64,000 bases of DNA from Streptomyces sp. MJM8645. GTDB taxonomy: Bacteria > Actinomycetota > Actinomycetes > Streptomycetales > Streptomycetaceae. This document shows positions 24,017 to 31,679 of this stretch, in pieces. Position numbers and translations under genes: made by a program. The first letter of the stretch is position 1, and each line of letters opens with the position of its first letter. The DNA is taken from assembly GCF_001625365.1 (NCBI RefSeq), contig NZ_LJJF01000001.1, forward strand, positions 5,822,501-5,886,500, read 5' to 3'. A model generated the notes under the pieces. The model was not told the origin of the DNA. It worked only from the letters and a program-made list of their open reading frames with translations, and did not search any database.

Positions 24017-24481
24017 TCAGGCCCACCGCTCCACGAAGCGGCGCTGCCAGGGCGTCTCCACCGCGTGCGGGTCGTAGTGCTCCCGGACGTACGCGACGGC
24101 CTCGGCGGCCGGGACGCCGTCCAGGATCGCGACGCAGGCAAGGGCGGTGCCGGTGCGGCCGTGGCCGCCGACGCAGGCGAGTTCGACGCGTTCGGTCGCC
24201 GACCGCCGCCAGACCTCGCGGAAGGCGTCGGCCGCGTCCGCCCGGTCGGCGGGGAGCCGGAAGTCGGGCCAGCGCACCCAACGGCCCTGCCACGGGAGTG
24301 GTTTGGGCGGGCGGCCCAGCAGGTAGAGCCCGAAGGAGGGGTGCGGGCCGGGCGGCAGCGGGCGGCTGAGGCCGCGCCCTCGCAGCAGCCGGCCGGAGGG
24401 CAGGCGCAGCACGCCGGGGGCGGCCGGGTCCCAGGGCGTGGTCGGCCCGGTCGGCCCGGGGGTCTTGGGGGTCTCGGTCAT
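24017..24481 (-). CDS. PTP/dual-specificity-type phosphatase
   Basis: 154 aa, ATG 24481. The P-loop is C-x5-R: ELACVGGHGRTGTALAC, with nucleophile Cys and Arg; the general acid is probably the Asp in WPDFRLPADR. After the P-loop comes ILDGVPAAEAVAYVREHYDP, the helix usual in cyanobacterial and actinobacterial DSP-like enzymes, and the end PWQRRFVERW. Such enzymes dephosphorylate proteins, phosphoinositides or small molecules. It sits 13 nt behind the LuxR-type regulator and ahead of the MfnB-like gene, so removal of a phosphate from the furan phosphate is a possible role. Unproven. Confidence 0.82.
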   Translation of the reverse strand: MTETPKTPGPTGPTTPWDPAAPGVLRLPSGRLLRGRGLSRPLPPGPHPSFGLYLLGRPPKPLPWQGRWVRWPDFRLPADRADAADAFREVWRRSATERVELACVGGHGRTGTALACVAILDGVPAAEAVAYVREHYDPHAVETPWQRRFVERWA

Positions 24482-24494
24482 CTCGTGGTTCTCC

Positions 24495-25904
24495 TCAGGA
24501 CGCGACGTGCAGGGCCGGGGTGCCCGGCATCCCGGCCCGGTGGGCCAGGGCCGCCGCCTCGCCGCGCGAGGAGACGCCGAGCTTGGCCAGGATGTTGGCG
24601 ACGTGGAACTTCACCGTCGACTCGCTGATGTGCAGCGCCACGGCGATGTCCCGGTTGCGCCGGCCCTGGGCCAGCTGGTCGAGCACCTCCAGCTCGCGCG
24701 GCTGGAGGCCGTCCACCGGGTCGGTGACGCGCGGGTGTTCGGGCAGGCCGAGCGGCAGGTCGACGCTCACCGTGGTGCCCCAGCCGGGGACGGCCTCGAT
24801 GGCGCAGCGCCCGCCGAGGGCGGCGATCCGGTCGGCGGTGCGGTGGACGGCCAGCGCGTCGGCGGCCAGCAGGCCGGGGCCGTCGTCCCGCACCACCGCC
24901 CGCAGCGTGTCACCGGCGAACCGCCAGCTCACGTGCAGCCTGGTCACGGCGTCCTGCTCCAGCATCACGAGCACGGCCGCCCGGACGGCGTCCCGGGCGG
25001 CGTGCGCGGTGTCCGCCGGCACGGACCGGCCGGCCTCCGCCGGCGGTGCCACGTCCAGCCGCACCCGGGTGTGCCGCAGCAGCGGGCGCAGCTGCTGGTC
25101 GAGCCGGGCGAACGCGGCGTCGGCGGGCTCCTCGCTGAGCGCCCGGTCCAGGTCGGCGCCCCGGCGCAGGTCGAGCAGCGCCGTCACGGCCAGCTCGGTG
25201 GCGGCGCGGCGCGCGGTGGCGTCGTCCAGTGCGGCGGAGCGCAGCGGCGCGAGGAGCGCGGTGAGCGCGGCGCCGTGGGAGCCGGTGAACTCGGCGATCG
25301 CCCGGGCCCGGGCGTTGGCGGAGGCCCGGGAGGCCGCCGCGTGGGTGGGGCCGGCGTCGGTGGCGCGGTGGTGCGAGTGGGTGGTGACCAAGTCCCACAG
25401 CTGCTGGAGGACGGCGAGCGCCCCGGCCGCCACCGGGTCGGCGGCGCCGTCCCGGACCAGCACCAGCACCGCGGTGGTGGCGTCCGACGCCGACGCCGTG
25501 ACCACCACGACGGACCTCGCCCGCCCGGCCAGCTGCGCCTCGCCCTGCCAGGCCCGGCCGTCGGCCGTTGCCGAGGTGGTCGTCTCGGCCAGCTTGGCGA
25601 GCTCCAGGCCGCTGACGGCGGCGGTCAGCTCGGGCGGGCCGAAGGCGAGCGTGGGGGAGTAGGTGCAGATGCCGCTGAGCTGGGCGATCGCGACGTGCGG
25701 GACGAGGGTGGCGACCACCTCGGAGAGCCGGTCCATGAGGTGCGGCCGGGGCGTGCGCAGCACCTCGACGGCGTGCGCCAGCGCCTCTTCGGGGCGGCCC
25801 CAGTGCTGCCGCCACCGCTCGTCCACGCCGTCCCCGTCCACGCCGTCCCCGTCCTTGCCCGTCTCGTTGGGCACGCCGATGTCAACGCCGATGCCGTCGC
25901 CCAT
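24495..25904 (-). CDS. LuxR-family regulator fused to a GHKL ATPase domain
   Basis: 469 aa. Layout: repeat-like acidic N-terminus (KDGDGVDGDGVDE), a GAF-like sensory region (about 50-190: LMDRLSEVVATLVPHVAIAQ and VVVVTASASDATTAVLVLVR), a helical segment, then a histidine-kinase-type ATPase (about 290-390) with VVRDDGPGLL (G1) and VPGWGTTVSVDLPL (G2), and finally a NarL/LuxR helix-turn-helix (LQPRELEVLDQLAQGRRNRD, then IAVALHISESTVKFHVANIL). No receiver domain and no classic phospho-His box are visible. It is the first gene of a run that includes the phosphatase and possibly the MfnB-like locus, and it diverges from the oxidoreductase at 26052. Confidence 0.85.
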   Translation of the reverse strand: MGDGIGVDIGVPNETGKDGDGVDGDGVDERWRQHWGRPEEALAHAVEVLRTPRPHLMDRLSEVVATLVPHVAIAQLSGICTYSPTLAFGPPELTAAVSGLELAKLAETTTSATADGRAWQGEAQLAGRARSVVVVTASASDATTAVLVLVRDGAADPVAAGALAVLQQLWDLVTTHSHHRATDAGPTHAAASRASANARARAIAEFTGSHGAALTALLAPLRSAALDDATARRAATELAVTALLDLRRGADLDRALSEEPADAAFARLDQQLRPLLRHTRVRLDVAPPAEAGRSVPADTAHAARDAVRAAVLVMLEQDAVTRLHVSWRFAGDTLRAVVRDDGPGLLAADALAVHRTADRIAALGGRCAIEAVPGWGTTVSVDLPLGLPEHPRVTDPVDGLQPRELEVLDQLAQGRRNRDIAVALHISESTVKFHVANILAKLGVSSRGEAAALAHRAGMPGTPALHVAS

Positions 25905-26051
25905 GCCGGCCAGCCTAGCCCGGGGGCCCGGGTGGCGGCCTGGCCGTTCGGACAGGTGGAACCATCCGAAAGGCGGGCCTGGCGACCACCCCGGACGATC
26001 CAGGATGGAGCCGACGGAAGAAACAACTCACCGAACCCGCAAGGACATTCC

Positions 26052-26981
26052 ATGACCAAGGCGATCGCCTTCTCCGAGTACGGCGGCGTGGACGTGCTGC
26101 GCCCGACCGACATCGAGCTGCCTGCCCCGGGCCCCGGCCAGGTGCGGGTCGCGGTCCGCACGGTGGGCGTCAACCCGCTGGACCACAAGGTGCGCAGCGG
26201 CTCGATGGTGGCGGCCTTCCCGGTCTCCTTCCCGCACGTCGGCGGCTACGAGCTGGCCGGTGTGGTGGAGGCCGTCGGCCCGGACGTGACCGCGTGGGCG
26301 CCCGGCGACGAGGTGTTCGGCGCCGTCATGGGCGGCGCGTACGCCGAGCAGGCGCTCGTCGACGCCGACCTGCTGGCCCGCAAGCCCGCCTCGCTGAGCT
26401 GGGAGGAGGCCGCGGCGATCCCGGTGGCGGCCGAGACCGCCGAGCGGGTGCTCGGCGTCCTGGGCGCGCGGGCCGGCGAAACGCTGCTGGTGCACGGCGC
26501 GGCCGGCGGGGTCGGCACCCTGCTGCTGCAACTGGCCCGGGCGCGCGGGATCACCGTGGTCGGCACCGCCGGCGAGGCCAACCACGCCTACCTGCGCGAG
26601 CTGGGCGCGATCCCGGTGGCCTACGGCGACGGCCTGGCGGACCGGGTGCGGGCCGCCGCCCCGGGCGGGGTGGACCGGGCGCTGGACGCGGCGGGCAAGG
26701 GCGGGGTGCTGCCGCTGTCCATCGAGCTGACCGGCTCCGCGGACCGGGTGGTGACGATCGTCGACTTCGCCGGCTCCGCCGAGTACGGCGTCCGCTTCAG
26801 CGGTGGGGCGGAGGGCGTCGAGTCCTACCACCAGCGCGCCTACGCCGCCGTGCTGGCGCTGCACGAGGCGGGCACCCTGCGGCTGCCGCTGCACCAGGTG
26901 CTGCCGCTGGCGGAGGCGGCCGAGGCGCACCGGCTCAGCGAGCACGGGCACCTGCGCGGCAAGATCGTGCTCACGGTCTGA
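26052..26981 (+). CDS. NADP-dependent oxidoreductase, quinone-reductase-like MDR
   Basis: 309 aa, ATG 26052 with AAGGA upstream. Zinc-free medium-chain reductase: N-terminal GroES-like domain (IELPAPGPGQVRVAVRTVGV, NPLDHKVRSG), PGDEVFGAVMGGAYAEQALV, and nucleotide motif LVHGAAGGVGTLLLQLAR. There are no Cys/His zinc ligands. The C-terminus HLRGKIVLTV is the usual end. Members reduce quinones or enals. It is divergent from the LuxR-ATPase regulator (147-bp gap), which may control it. Confidence 0.92.
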   Translation: MTKAIAFSEYGGVDVLRPTDIELPAPGPGQVRVAVRTVGVNPLDHKVRSGSMVAAFPVSFPHVGGYELAGVVEAVGPDVTAWAPGDEVFGAVMGGAYAEQALVDADLLARKPASLSWEEAAAIPVAAETAERVLGVLGARAGETLLVHGAAGGVGTLLLQLARARGITVVGTAGEANHAYLRELGAIPVAYGDGLADRVRAAAPGGVDRALDAAGKGGVLPLSIELTGSADRVVTIVDFAGSAEYGVRFSGGAEGVESYHQRAYAAVLALHEAGTLRLPLHQVLPLAEAAEAHRLSEHGHLRGKIVLTV

Positions 26982-27019
26982 GGCCATGGGCGCCGGGGGC
27001 GCCCGGGGGGCGTGGGGGT

Positions 27020-27051
27020 CCGGTGCATTGATCAACTGGTCGATGCACCGG
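27020..27051. promoter_or_regulatory. 32-bp inverted repeat (operator or terminator)
   Basis: Arms of 12 bp (27020-27031 and 27040-27051, CCGGTGCAT core, one mismatch) around an 8-nt centre. It lies 38 bp after the oxidoreductase stop and 34 bp before the SDR start. The inner TTGATCAA palindrome and AT content suggest a regulator site; a terminator role is equally possible. Confidence 0.5.
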
Positions 27052-27085
27052 GCTTCCTGACGTGGAATCGGTAGAGTCCGGTGGC

Positions 27086-27874
27086 ATGGTGACTGAGAAC
27101 ACATCAGGGGTGTCGGCGGGCCGCCTGGCCGGGCGGTCCTGCGTGGTGACGGGCGCGGCCAACGGCATCGGCCGGGCCGTCGCCGAACGCTTCGTGCGCG
27201 AGGGCGCGTCGGTGGTCGGCACCGACATCGACGTCGAGGGCCTGCGCCGGCTGGCCGACCGGTTCCCGCACGCCGTCAGCACGGTGGTCGGCGACGTGGC
27301 CAGCGACGAGGACGCCCGCCGGATGGTCGACGCCGCCGTCGAACGGTACGGACGCCTCGACGTCCTGGTGGCCAACGCCGGCGTGATTCCGCTCATGGAG
27401 GTCACCGAGGCCACCGCCGAGGAGTGGGACCAGGTCATGGCCGTCGACGGCCGCGGCATGTTCCTCACCTGCAAGTACGGCATCCAGGCGATGGCCGCCC
27501 AGGAACGGCCCGGTGGGGCGATCGTCTGCGTCTCCTCCATCTCCGGCGAGGCCGGCCAGCGCGGCCAGGCGGTCTACGGGCCCGCCAAGTTCGTCGCCTC
27601 CGGCCTCACCCGGCACCTCGCCGTCGAATGGGCCGACCGCGGCATCCGGATCAACGCCGTCGCCCCCGGCACCATCGCCACCGACCGCGTCGCCCGCCTG
27701 TACGACGAGCCCGGCGGGACGGAGTACCTCGCCGCGATCGAGAAGCGCCACCCCATGGGCCGCCTCGGGGCCCCGGCGGAGGTCGCGGCGGCCGTCCTGT
27801 TCCTCGCCTCCGACGACGCCTCCTTCATCACCGGCGCGGTGCTGCCCGTCGACGGCGGCTACCTCGCGCAGTAG
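27086..27874 (+). CDS. SDR family NAD(P)-dependent oxidoreductase
   Basis: 262 aa from ATG 27086 (MVTENTSG). Motifs: TGAANGIG cofactor loop, GTDIDVEG (Asp after strand 2, favouring NAD), VLVANAGVIPL, catalytic Ser in VSSISGEAG, YGPAK (Tyr/Lys), NAVAPGTIATD and C-terminal VLPVDGGYLAQ. It is related to 3-oxoacyl-ACP reductase/glucose dehydrogenase-type SDRs. Convergent with the next gene, with 3 bp between the stops. No pathway is evident. Confidence 0.92.
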   Translation: MVTENTSGVSAGRLAGRSCVVTGAANGIGRAVAERFVREGASVVGTDIDVEGLRRLADRFPHAVSTVVGDVASDEDARRMVDAAVERYGRLDVLVANAGVIPLMEVTEATAEEWDQVMAVDGRGMFLTCKYGIQAMAAQERPGGAIVCVSSISGEAGQRGQAVYGPAKFVASGLTRHLAVEWADRGIRINAVAPGTIATDRVARLYDEPGGTEYLAAIEKRHPMGRLGAPAEVAAAVLFLASDDASFITGAVLPVDGGYLAQ

Positions 27875-27877
27875 CCG

Positions 27878-28858
27878 TCAGCCCTCGGCGTTCCCGACGC
27901 CACCGGCGGTCCCGGCGGCCCCGGCGGCCCCGGCGGTCTCGACGGCCCCGACGGTCTTGATGGTCCCGACGGTCTCGACCAGGGCGGACACCCCGTCCGG
28001 GCCGTGACCGGCCGCGACCGCCCGTCGGGTGACGGCCAGTGCCGCGTCCAGCACGGCGGTGTCCAGGCCGCGCGCCCGGGCGGTGTGGGCGACGTGCGCC
28101 AGACCGGCCTCCGCCGAGGCCACGCTGCTGCGGTCGCCCGGGTGGCTGCCCTGGTCCGCCCGTTGCGCGAACTCGTCGATCAGGGCCGGCAGCAGCCGGG
28201 GCAGGCCCTGTGCGTACGGGGCGAGTTCGGTGCCGCCGATGCCCTCGGCGCGGGCCAGCGCCAGCGCGTGCAGGTAGCCGTGCACGGTGGTCCAGAACAG
28301 GTCCAGCAGCGCCGCGTCGAACGCCGCCGCCCGGCCCGGATCCCCGCTGTCGAGCAGCCGGACGCCCCCGCCGAGGGTGCGCAGGGCCGCCTCGTGCGCG
28401 GCGAAGGCCCCGGCGTCGCCGCTCAGCAGCACGGCGCCCTCGGGCCGCCCGATGGTCGGGGTGGGGGTGAGGATCGCGGCGTTGAGCAGCCGGAAGCCGC
28501 CGGCCCCGGCCCGGGCGGCGTTCGCGCGGGCGTCGTCCGGCGTGACGGAGGTGGCGTTCACCAGCGTGCGGCCGCGCAGCGCGGCCCCGGCGGAGTCCAG
28601 GACGGCCCGGGCGGCGGCCTGGTCCCGGACGCAGAGCAGGGCGAGCGGTCCGGCGGCGACGGCCTCGGCCGCCGTCGCGGCGGACCGCGCCCCGAGCGCG
28701 CGGAGTTCGGCGTCCCGCCCGGGCGTGCGGTTCCACACCGTCACCGGATGCCCGGCGGCCAGCAGGGCCCGGGCCAGCGCCCGGCCCATCGGGCCCAGGC
28801 CGAGGACGGCAACTGCGGTGGGGGAGGAGGGGGTTGCGGAAGATCGTTCGGTCGGCAT
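27878..28858 (-). CDS. imine reductase-like NAD(P)-binding oxidoreductase
   Basis: 326 aa, ATG 28858. N-terminal Rossmann motif VAVLGLGPMGRALARALLAA, then VTVWNRTPGR (Arg that binds NADP phosphate). The interdomain helix and C-terminal dimer domain carry AAAFDAALLDLFWTTVHGYL, closely matching imine reductases, whose catalytic residue (Asp/Tyr) sits in this helix; Asp is kept here. The C-terminal 35 residues are repeat-derived (VGTIKTVGAVETAG and Ala/Gly stretches). It is expressed from a MerR-type promoter at 28866-28897 with no leader or ribosome site. Confidence 0.85.
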   Translation of the reverse strand: MPTERSSATPSSPTAVAVLGLGPMGRALARALLAAGHPVTVWNRTPGRDAELRALGARSAATAAEAVAAGPLALLCVRDQAAARAVLDSAGAALRGRTLVNATSVTPDDARANAARAGAGGFRLLNAAILTPTPTIGRPEGAVLLSGDAGAFAAHEAALRTLGGGVRLLDSGDPGRAAAFDAALLDLFWTTVHGYLHALALARAEGIGGTELAPYAQGLPRLLPALIDEFAQRADQGSHPGDRSSVASAEAGLAHVAHTARARGLDTAVLDAALAVTRRAVAAGHGPDGVSALVETVGTIKTVGAVETAGAAGAAGTAGGVGNAEG

Positions 28859-28865
28859 GGCGGCT

Positions 28866-28897
28866 ACGCTAGACCTTCACGTCGACGTCAGAGTCAA
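28866..28897 (-). promoter_or_regulatory. MerR-type promoter/operator of the imine-reductase-like gene
   Basis: On the - strand TTGACT (-35, 28892-28897) and TAGCGT (-10, 28866-28871) are separated by 20 bp. An imperfect dyad, 28873-28894, with arms ACCTTCACGTC and GACGTCAGAGT, fills the over-long spacer. That is the layout at which MerR proteins untwist DNA. The -10 element lies 7 bp from the ATG, so transcription would begin at or next to the start codon (leaderless). Confidence 0.7.
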
Positions 28898-28990
28898 CGG
28901 CGGAGTCGATGTCGGAGCTGGCGTCGGAGCCGACGTCGGCGTCAATAGCGGAGTCAACGGCGGAGTCGGACGAACGAAGGACGGCACGGC

Positions 28991-29410
28991 ATGCGGATCG
29001 GAGAACTCGCCCGGCGCACCGGCGTCAGCCCCCGCGCCCTGCGCTACTACGAGGAACAGGGCCTGCTCGCCCCCGCCCGCCGCCCCAGCGGTTACCGCGA
29101 GTACGGCGAACCCGACATCGACACCGTCCACGGCATCCGCACCCTCCTCGCCGCCGGCCTCGGCAGCGCCGCCATCGCCCGGATCCTCCCCGGCCTCCCC
29201 CGCCCCGGCGCGCGCCGCCCCGGCCCCACCTGCCCCGAACTCCTCACCGGCCTCGCCCGCGAGCGCGCCCGCATCACCCAACAGATCGACGAACTCGCCG
29301 CCGCGCGAGGGCTGTTGGACGCGATCATGGGGGCCGACGCGCCGAGCGACCTCATCCGCGCACCCCGCCCGGACCAGGATTCCGCCCGCCGCCCTCCCCG
29401 CCGGGCCTGA
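28991..29410 (+). CDS. MerR-family transcriptional regulator
   Basis: 139 aa, ATG 28991. Winged helix at the N-terminus: MRIGELARRTGVSPRALRYY, then EEQGLLAPARRPSGYREYGE, followed by the dimerisation coiled coil (RARITQQIDELAAARGLLD). One Cys (PTCPELL) is present; there is no clear metal-binding Cys set. It most likely controls the divergent imine-reductase-like gene through the dyad at 28873-28894. Its own 5' region holds an exact 18-bp repeat, 60 bp apart (GAGTCAACGGCGGAGTCG at 28891 and 28951). Confidence 0.9.
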   Translation: MRIGELARRTGVSPRALRYYEEQGLLAPARRPSGYREYGEPDIDTVHGIRTLLAAGLGSAAIARILPGLPRPGARRPGPTCPELLTGLARERARITQQIDELAAARGLLDAIMGADAPSDLIRAPRPDQDSARRPPRRA

Positions 29411-29506
29411 GCCCTGTCGTCCCGTGGCGTGCGCCCGCCGGGCCCGGGCCGCGCCGCCGGGAGAAACCCGATCGCGCGGCACGCCGCCCTGTGCTGGAGT
29501 GGGCGG

Positions 29507-30340
29507 ATGGATCATGAGGACACACTCGCCCTGTTCGACCGCCGACTGAGGCGCGAAGCGAAGCCCGACGGCCCCGGCGCCCGGATCGAGCGGCACGGCG
29601 ACGTCATCCGGCAGGTCGGCGCCGCCCACGACTGGAACGGCGTCCTGTGGTCGGACCTCGACGAGGCCACGGCGGACCGGGCGATCGCGGCACAGGTGCG
29701 GTACTTCACCGCACTGGGCCGCGAGTTCGAATGGAAGACCTACGCCCACGACCGGCCCGGCGACCTCGGGGAACGGCTGCGGGCGGCCGGCTTCACGGCC
29801 GAGCCGCAGGAGGCGGTGATGGTGGCCCGGATCGAGGACCTCGCCACCGACACCGCCCTGCCCGAGGGCGTCCACCTGCGTCCGGTGACCGACCGGGCCG
29901 GGGTGGACCTCGTGGCGGACGTCCACGAGCAGGCCTTCGGCACCAGCAGCGCCCGCCTGCGGCAGCGGATGCTCGACCAGCTGGCCCGGAGCCCGGAGAC
30001 CGTCAGCCTGGTCGTGGCGATGGCCGGCGAGCGCCCGGTGTGCGCGGCGCGGATGGAACTGAACCCGGGTACCGAGTTCGCGGGCCTGTGGGGCGGCGGC
30101 ACCGTCGCCGACTGGCGGGGGCGGGGCATCTACCGGGCCATGGTCGCCCACCGGGCCCGCATCGCCGCCGATCTCGGGTACCGCTACCTCCAGGTCGACG
30201 CGAGCGACCAGAGCCGCCCCATCCTGCAACGGCTCGGATTCGCGATCCTGACCACGTCGACCCCGTACGTCCACCAGCCGCCCGCCTCCTCGGACGCCGG
30301 CCAGGGGAGCCAGGGGAGCCAGGAGAGCCGGGGAAGCTAG
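29507..30340 (+). CDS. GNAT family N-acetyltransferase
   Basis: 277 aa, ATG 29507. Two-part GNAT: an N-terminal region with FEWKTYAHDRPGDLGERLRA, then a C-terminal domain with RPVTDRAGVDLVADVHEQAF, VCAARMELNPGTEFAGLWGG and the acetyl-CoA loop GTVADWRGRGIYRAMVAHRA (Q/RxxGxG/A pattern: RGRGIY), and the end LGYRYLQVDASDQSRPIL then LQRLGFAILTTSTPY. The last 12 residues are a short 9-10-bp DNA repeat (GSQGSQESRGS). Overlaps the convergent phosphatase gene by 4 nt. Acceptor unknown. Confidence 0.88.
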   Translation: MDHEDTLALFDRRLRREAKPDGPGARIERHGDVIRQVGAAHDWNGVLWSDLDEATADRAIAAQVRYFTALGREFEWKTYAHDRPGDLGERLRAAGFTAEPQEAVMVARIEDLATDTALPEGVHLRPVTDRAGVDLVADVHEQAFGTSSARLRQRMLDQLARSPETVSLVVAMAGERPVCAARMELNPGTEFAGLWGGGTVADWRGRGIYRAMVAHRARIAADLGYRYLQVDASDQSRPILQRLGFAILTTSTPYVHQPPASSDAGQGSQGSQESRGS

Positions 30341-31521
30341 GGGAGCCGCTCGACGATGACCATCGCCGCGTCGTCGTCCAGCCGGCCGCCGACGTGGGCG
30401 AGCAGGTCGCGGCGCAGGTGCTGGAGCAGGGCGGTCGGGCGTTCGTCCTGCCAGGCGGTGACGCGGTCGGTGAGCGGGTAGAAGCGCCGGTCGGCGTCGC
30501 GGGCCTCGATCACGCCGTCGGTGTAGATCAGCAGCCGGTCGCCGGGCTGGAACGGGAAGGTCTCCACCTCGTAGCGGACCGGGGCGAGCTCGCCCAGGCC
30601 CAGCGGCGGCGCCGGGCGGCGGGCGGCCAGCGTGGTGATGCCGTCGGGGCGCAGCAGCAGCGGGGGCGGGTGGCCGCAGTCGATCAGTCGGATCGCCGTG
30701 CCGTCGTCGGGGATGTCGAGCAGGACGGCGGTGATGAAGGACTCGCCGCTGTCCTCCGGCGGGGCCGCCTCGTCCGGGTCCTCGCCGCTCAGGCGGCGCC
30801 GGCGGGCCTGTTCGCCGAGCTGGGCGAGGTCCCAGCAGACGCTGCCGTCGAGGTAGGCGGCGAGCCCGGGCAGGTCGGCGTGCAGGTGGGCGGCGGCGCG
30901 GAAGGCGCCGAGCAGCAGGGCCGCGTCGCCGAGCGAGGACAGGCCCTTGCCGCGGACGTCGCCGACCAGCAGCCGGGTGCCGGTGGCGGTGCGGGCGGCC
31001 GCGTACAGGTCGCCGCCGACCTGCGCCTCGGCCTCGGCGGCCAGGTAGACGGAGGCCAGGTGCAGCGGCCCGATCCGGTCCGGCAGCGGGCGCAGCAGGA
31101 CCCGCTGGGCGGCCTCGGACACCGAGCGGACCTGGGCCAGCTCGCGCTCGTACCGTTCGCGCAGCGCCCGCAGTCCGATGATCAGGGCGGAGACGACGAG
31201 CTGCGCGCCCAACTGGGTCTCGATGTTGGCGCTGGTGAGGCCGTCCCGGAGGATGCCGATGACGGTGAGCGCGGCGAGGGCCAGCAGGGCGACTCCGGCG
31301 GTGGCCCGGGCGCCGGCGTAGGAGGCGGTGAGCGCGGGGGCGACGATCAGCAGCGGGCCGAGGTGGATCTGTGCGGGGGAGAGGATGTCGACGACGGTGA
31401 TCACGACGATCAGCGCGAGCGACAGCGCCGTCAGCGCGCGACGGTCGGGCCGCCGGGGGTGGCGGCGGTCGCGCGGGCGGTCGCGGGGCTGCGGGTCACG
31501 GAGACGCTGCCGGAGTGGCAC
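30337..31521 (-). CDS. membrane PP2C-family (SpoIIE-type) serine/threonine phosphatase
   Basis: 394 aa from GTG 31521, preceded by AGAGGAAAG; GTG 31557 would add 12 residues. An Arg/Pro-rich cytoplasmic start, then three or four membrane helices (ALTALSLALIVVITVVDIL, LLIVAPALTASYAGARA, AGVALLALAALTVIGI), a linker, then the SpoIIE domain: VGGDLYAAARTATGTRLLVG, DVRGKGLSSLGDAALLLGAF, IRLIDCGHPPPLLLRPDG, FQPGDRLLIYTDGVIEARDA and LDDDAAMVIVERL. The Asp metal ligands are all present. In Streptomyces such enzymes dephosphorylate anti-anti-sigma factors. No sensor (PAS/GAF) domain is seen. Confidence 0.92.
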   Translation of the reverse strand: MPLRQRLRDPQPRDRPRDRRHPRRPDRRALTALSLALIVVITVVDILSPAQIHLGPLLIVAPALTASYAGARATAGVALLALAALTVIGILRDGLTSANIETQLGAQLVVSALIIGLRALRERYERELAQVRSVSEAAQRVLLRPLPDRIGPLHLASVYLAAEAEAQVGGDLYAAARTATGTRLLVGDVRGKGLSSLGDAALLLGAFRAAAHLHADLPGLAAYLDGSVCWDLAQLGEQARRRRLSGEDPDEAAPPEDSGESFITAVLLDIPDDGTAIRLIDCGHPPPLLLRPDGITTLAARRPAPPLGLGELAPVRYEVETFPFQPGDRLLIYTDGVIEARDADRRFYPLTDRVTAWQDERPTALLQHLRRDLLAHVGGRLDDDAAMVIVERLP

Positions 31522-31604
31522 CTTTCCTCTGTACACCGTCGGGGCGGTGCGGCGCACCCCGGGCGCTCCTCGGGTGCACCCCGGAGGCCCTCGGGCGCAC
31601 TCCG

Positions 31605-31679
31605 TACAGGGGTCTCAGTACGGGGGGTCTCGGTGCAGGGGGGCTCAGTGCAGGGGGTCTCAGTACAGGGGGGTCTCAG
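31605..31679. repeat. tandem array of about five 15-bp repeats
   Basis: Units such as TACAGGGGTCTCAG, TGCAGGGGGGCTCAG and TACAGGGGGGTCTCAG follow one another with small length changes, between the MarR stop codon (31676) and the phosphatase start. Slippage in the G-runs probably drives variation. There are no spacers; not CRISPR. Confidence 0.75.
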
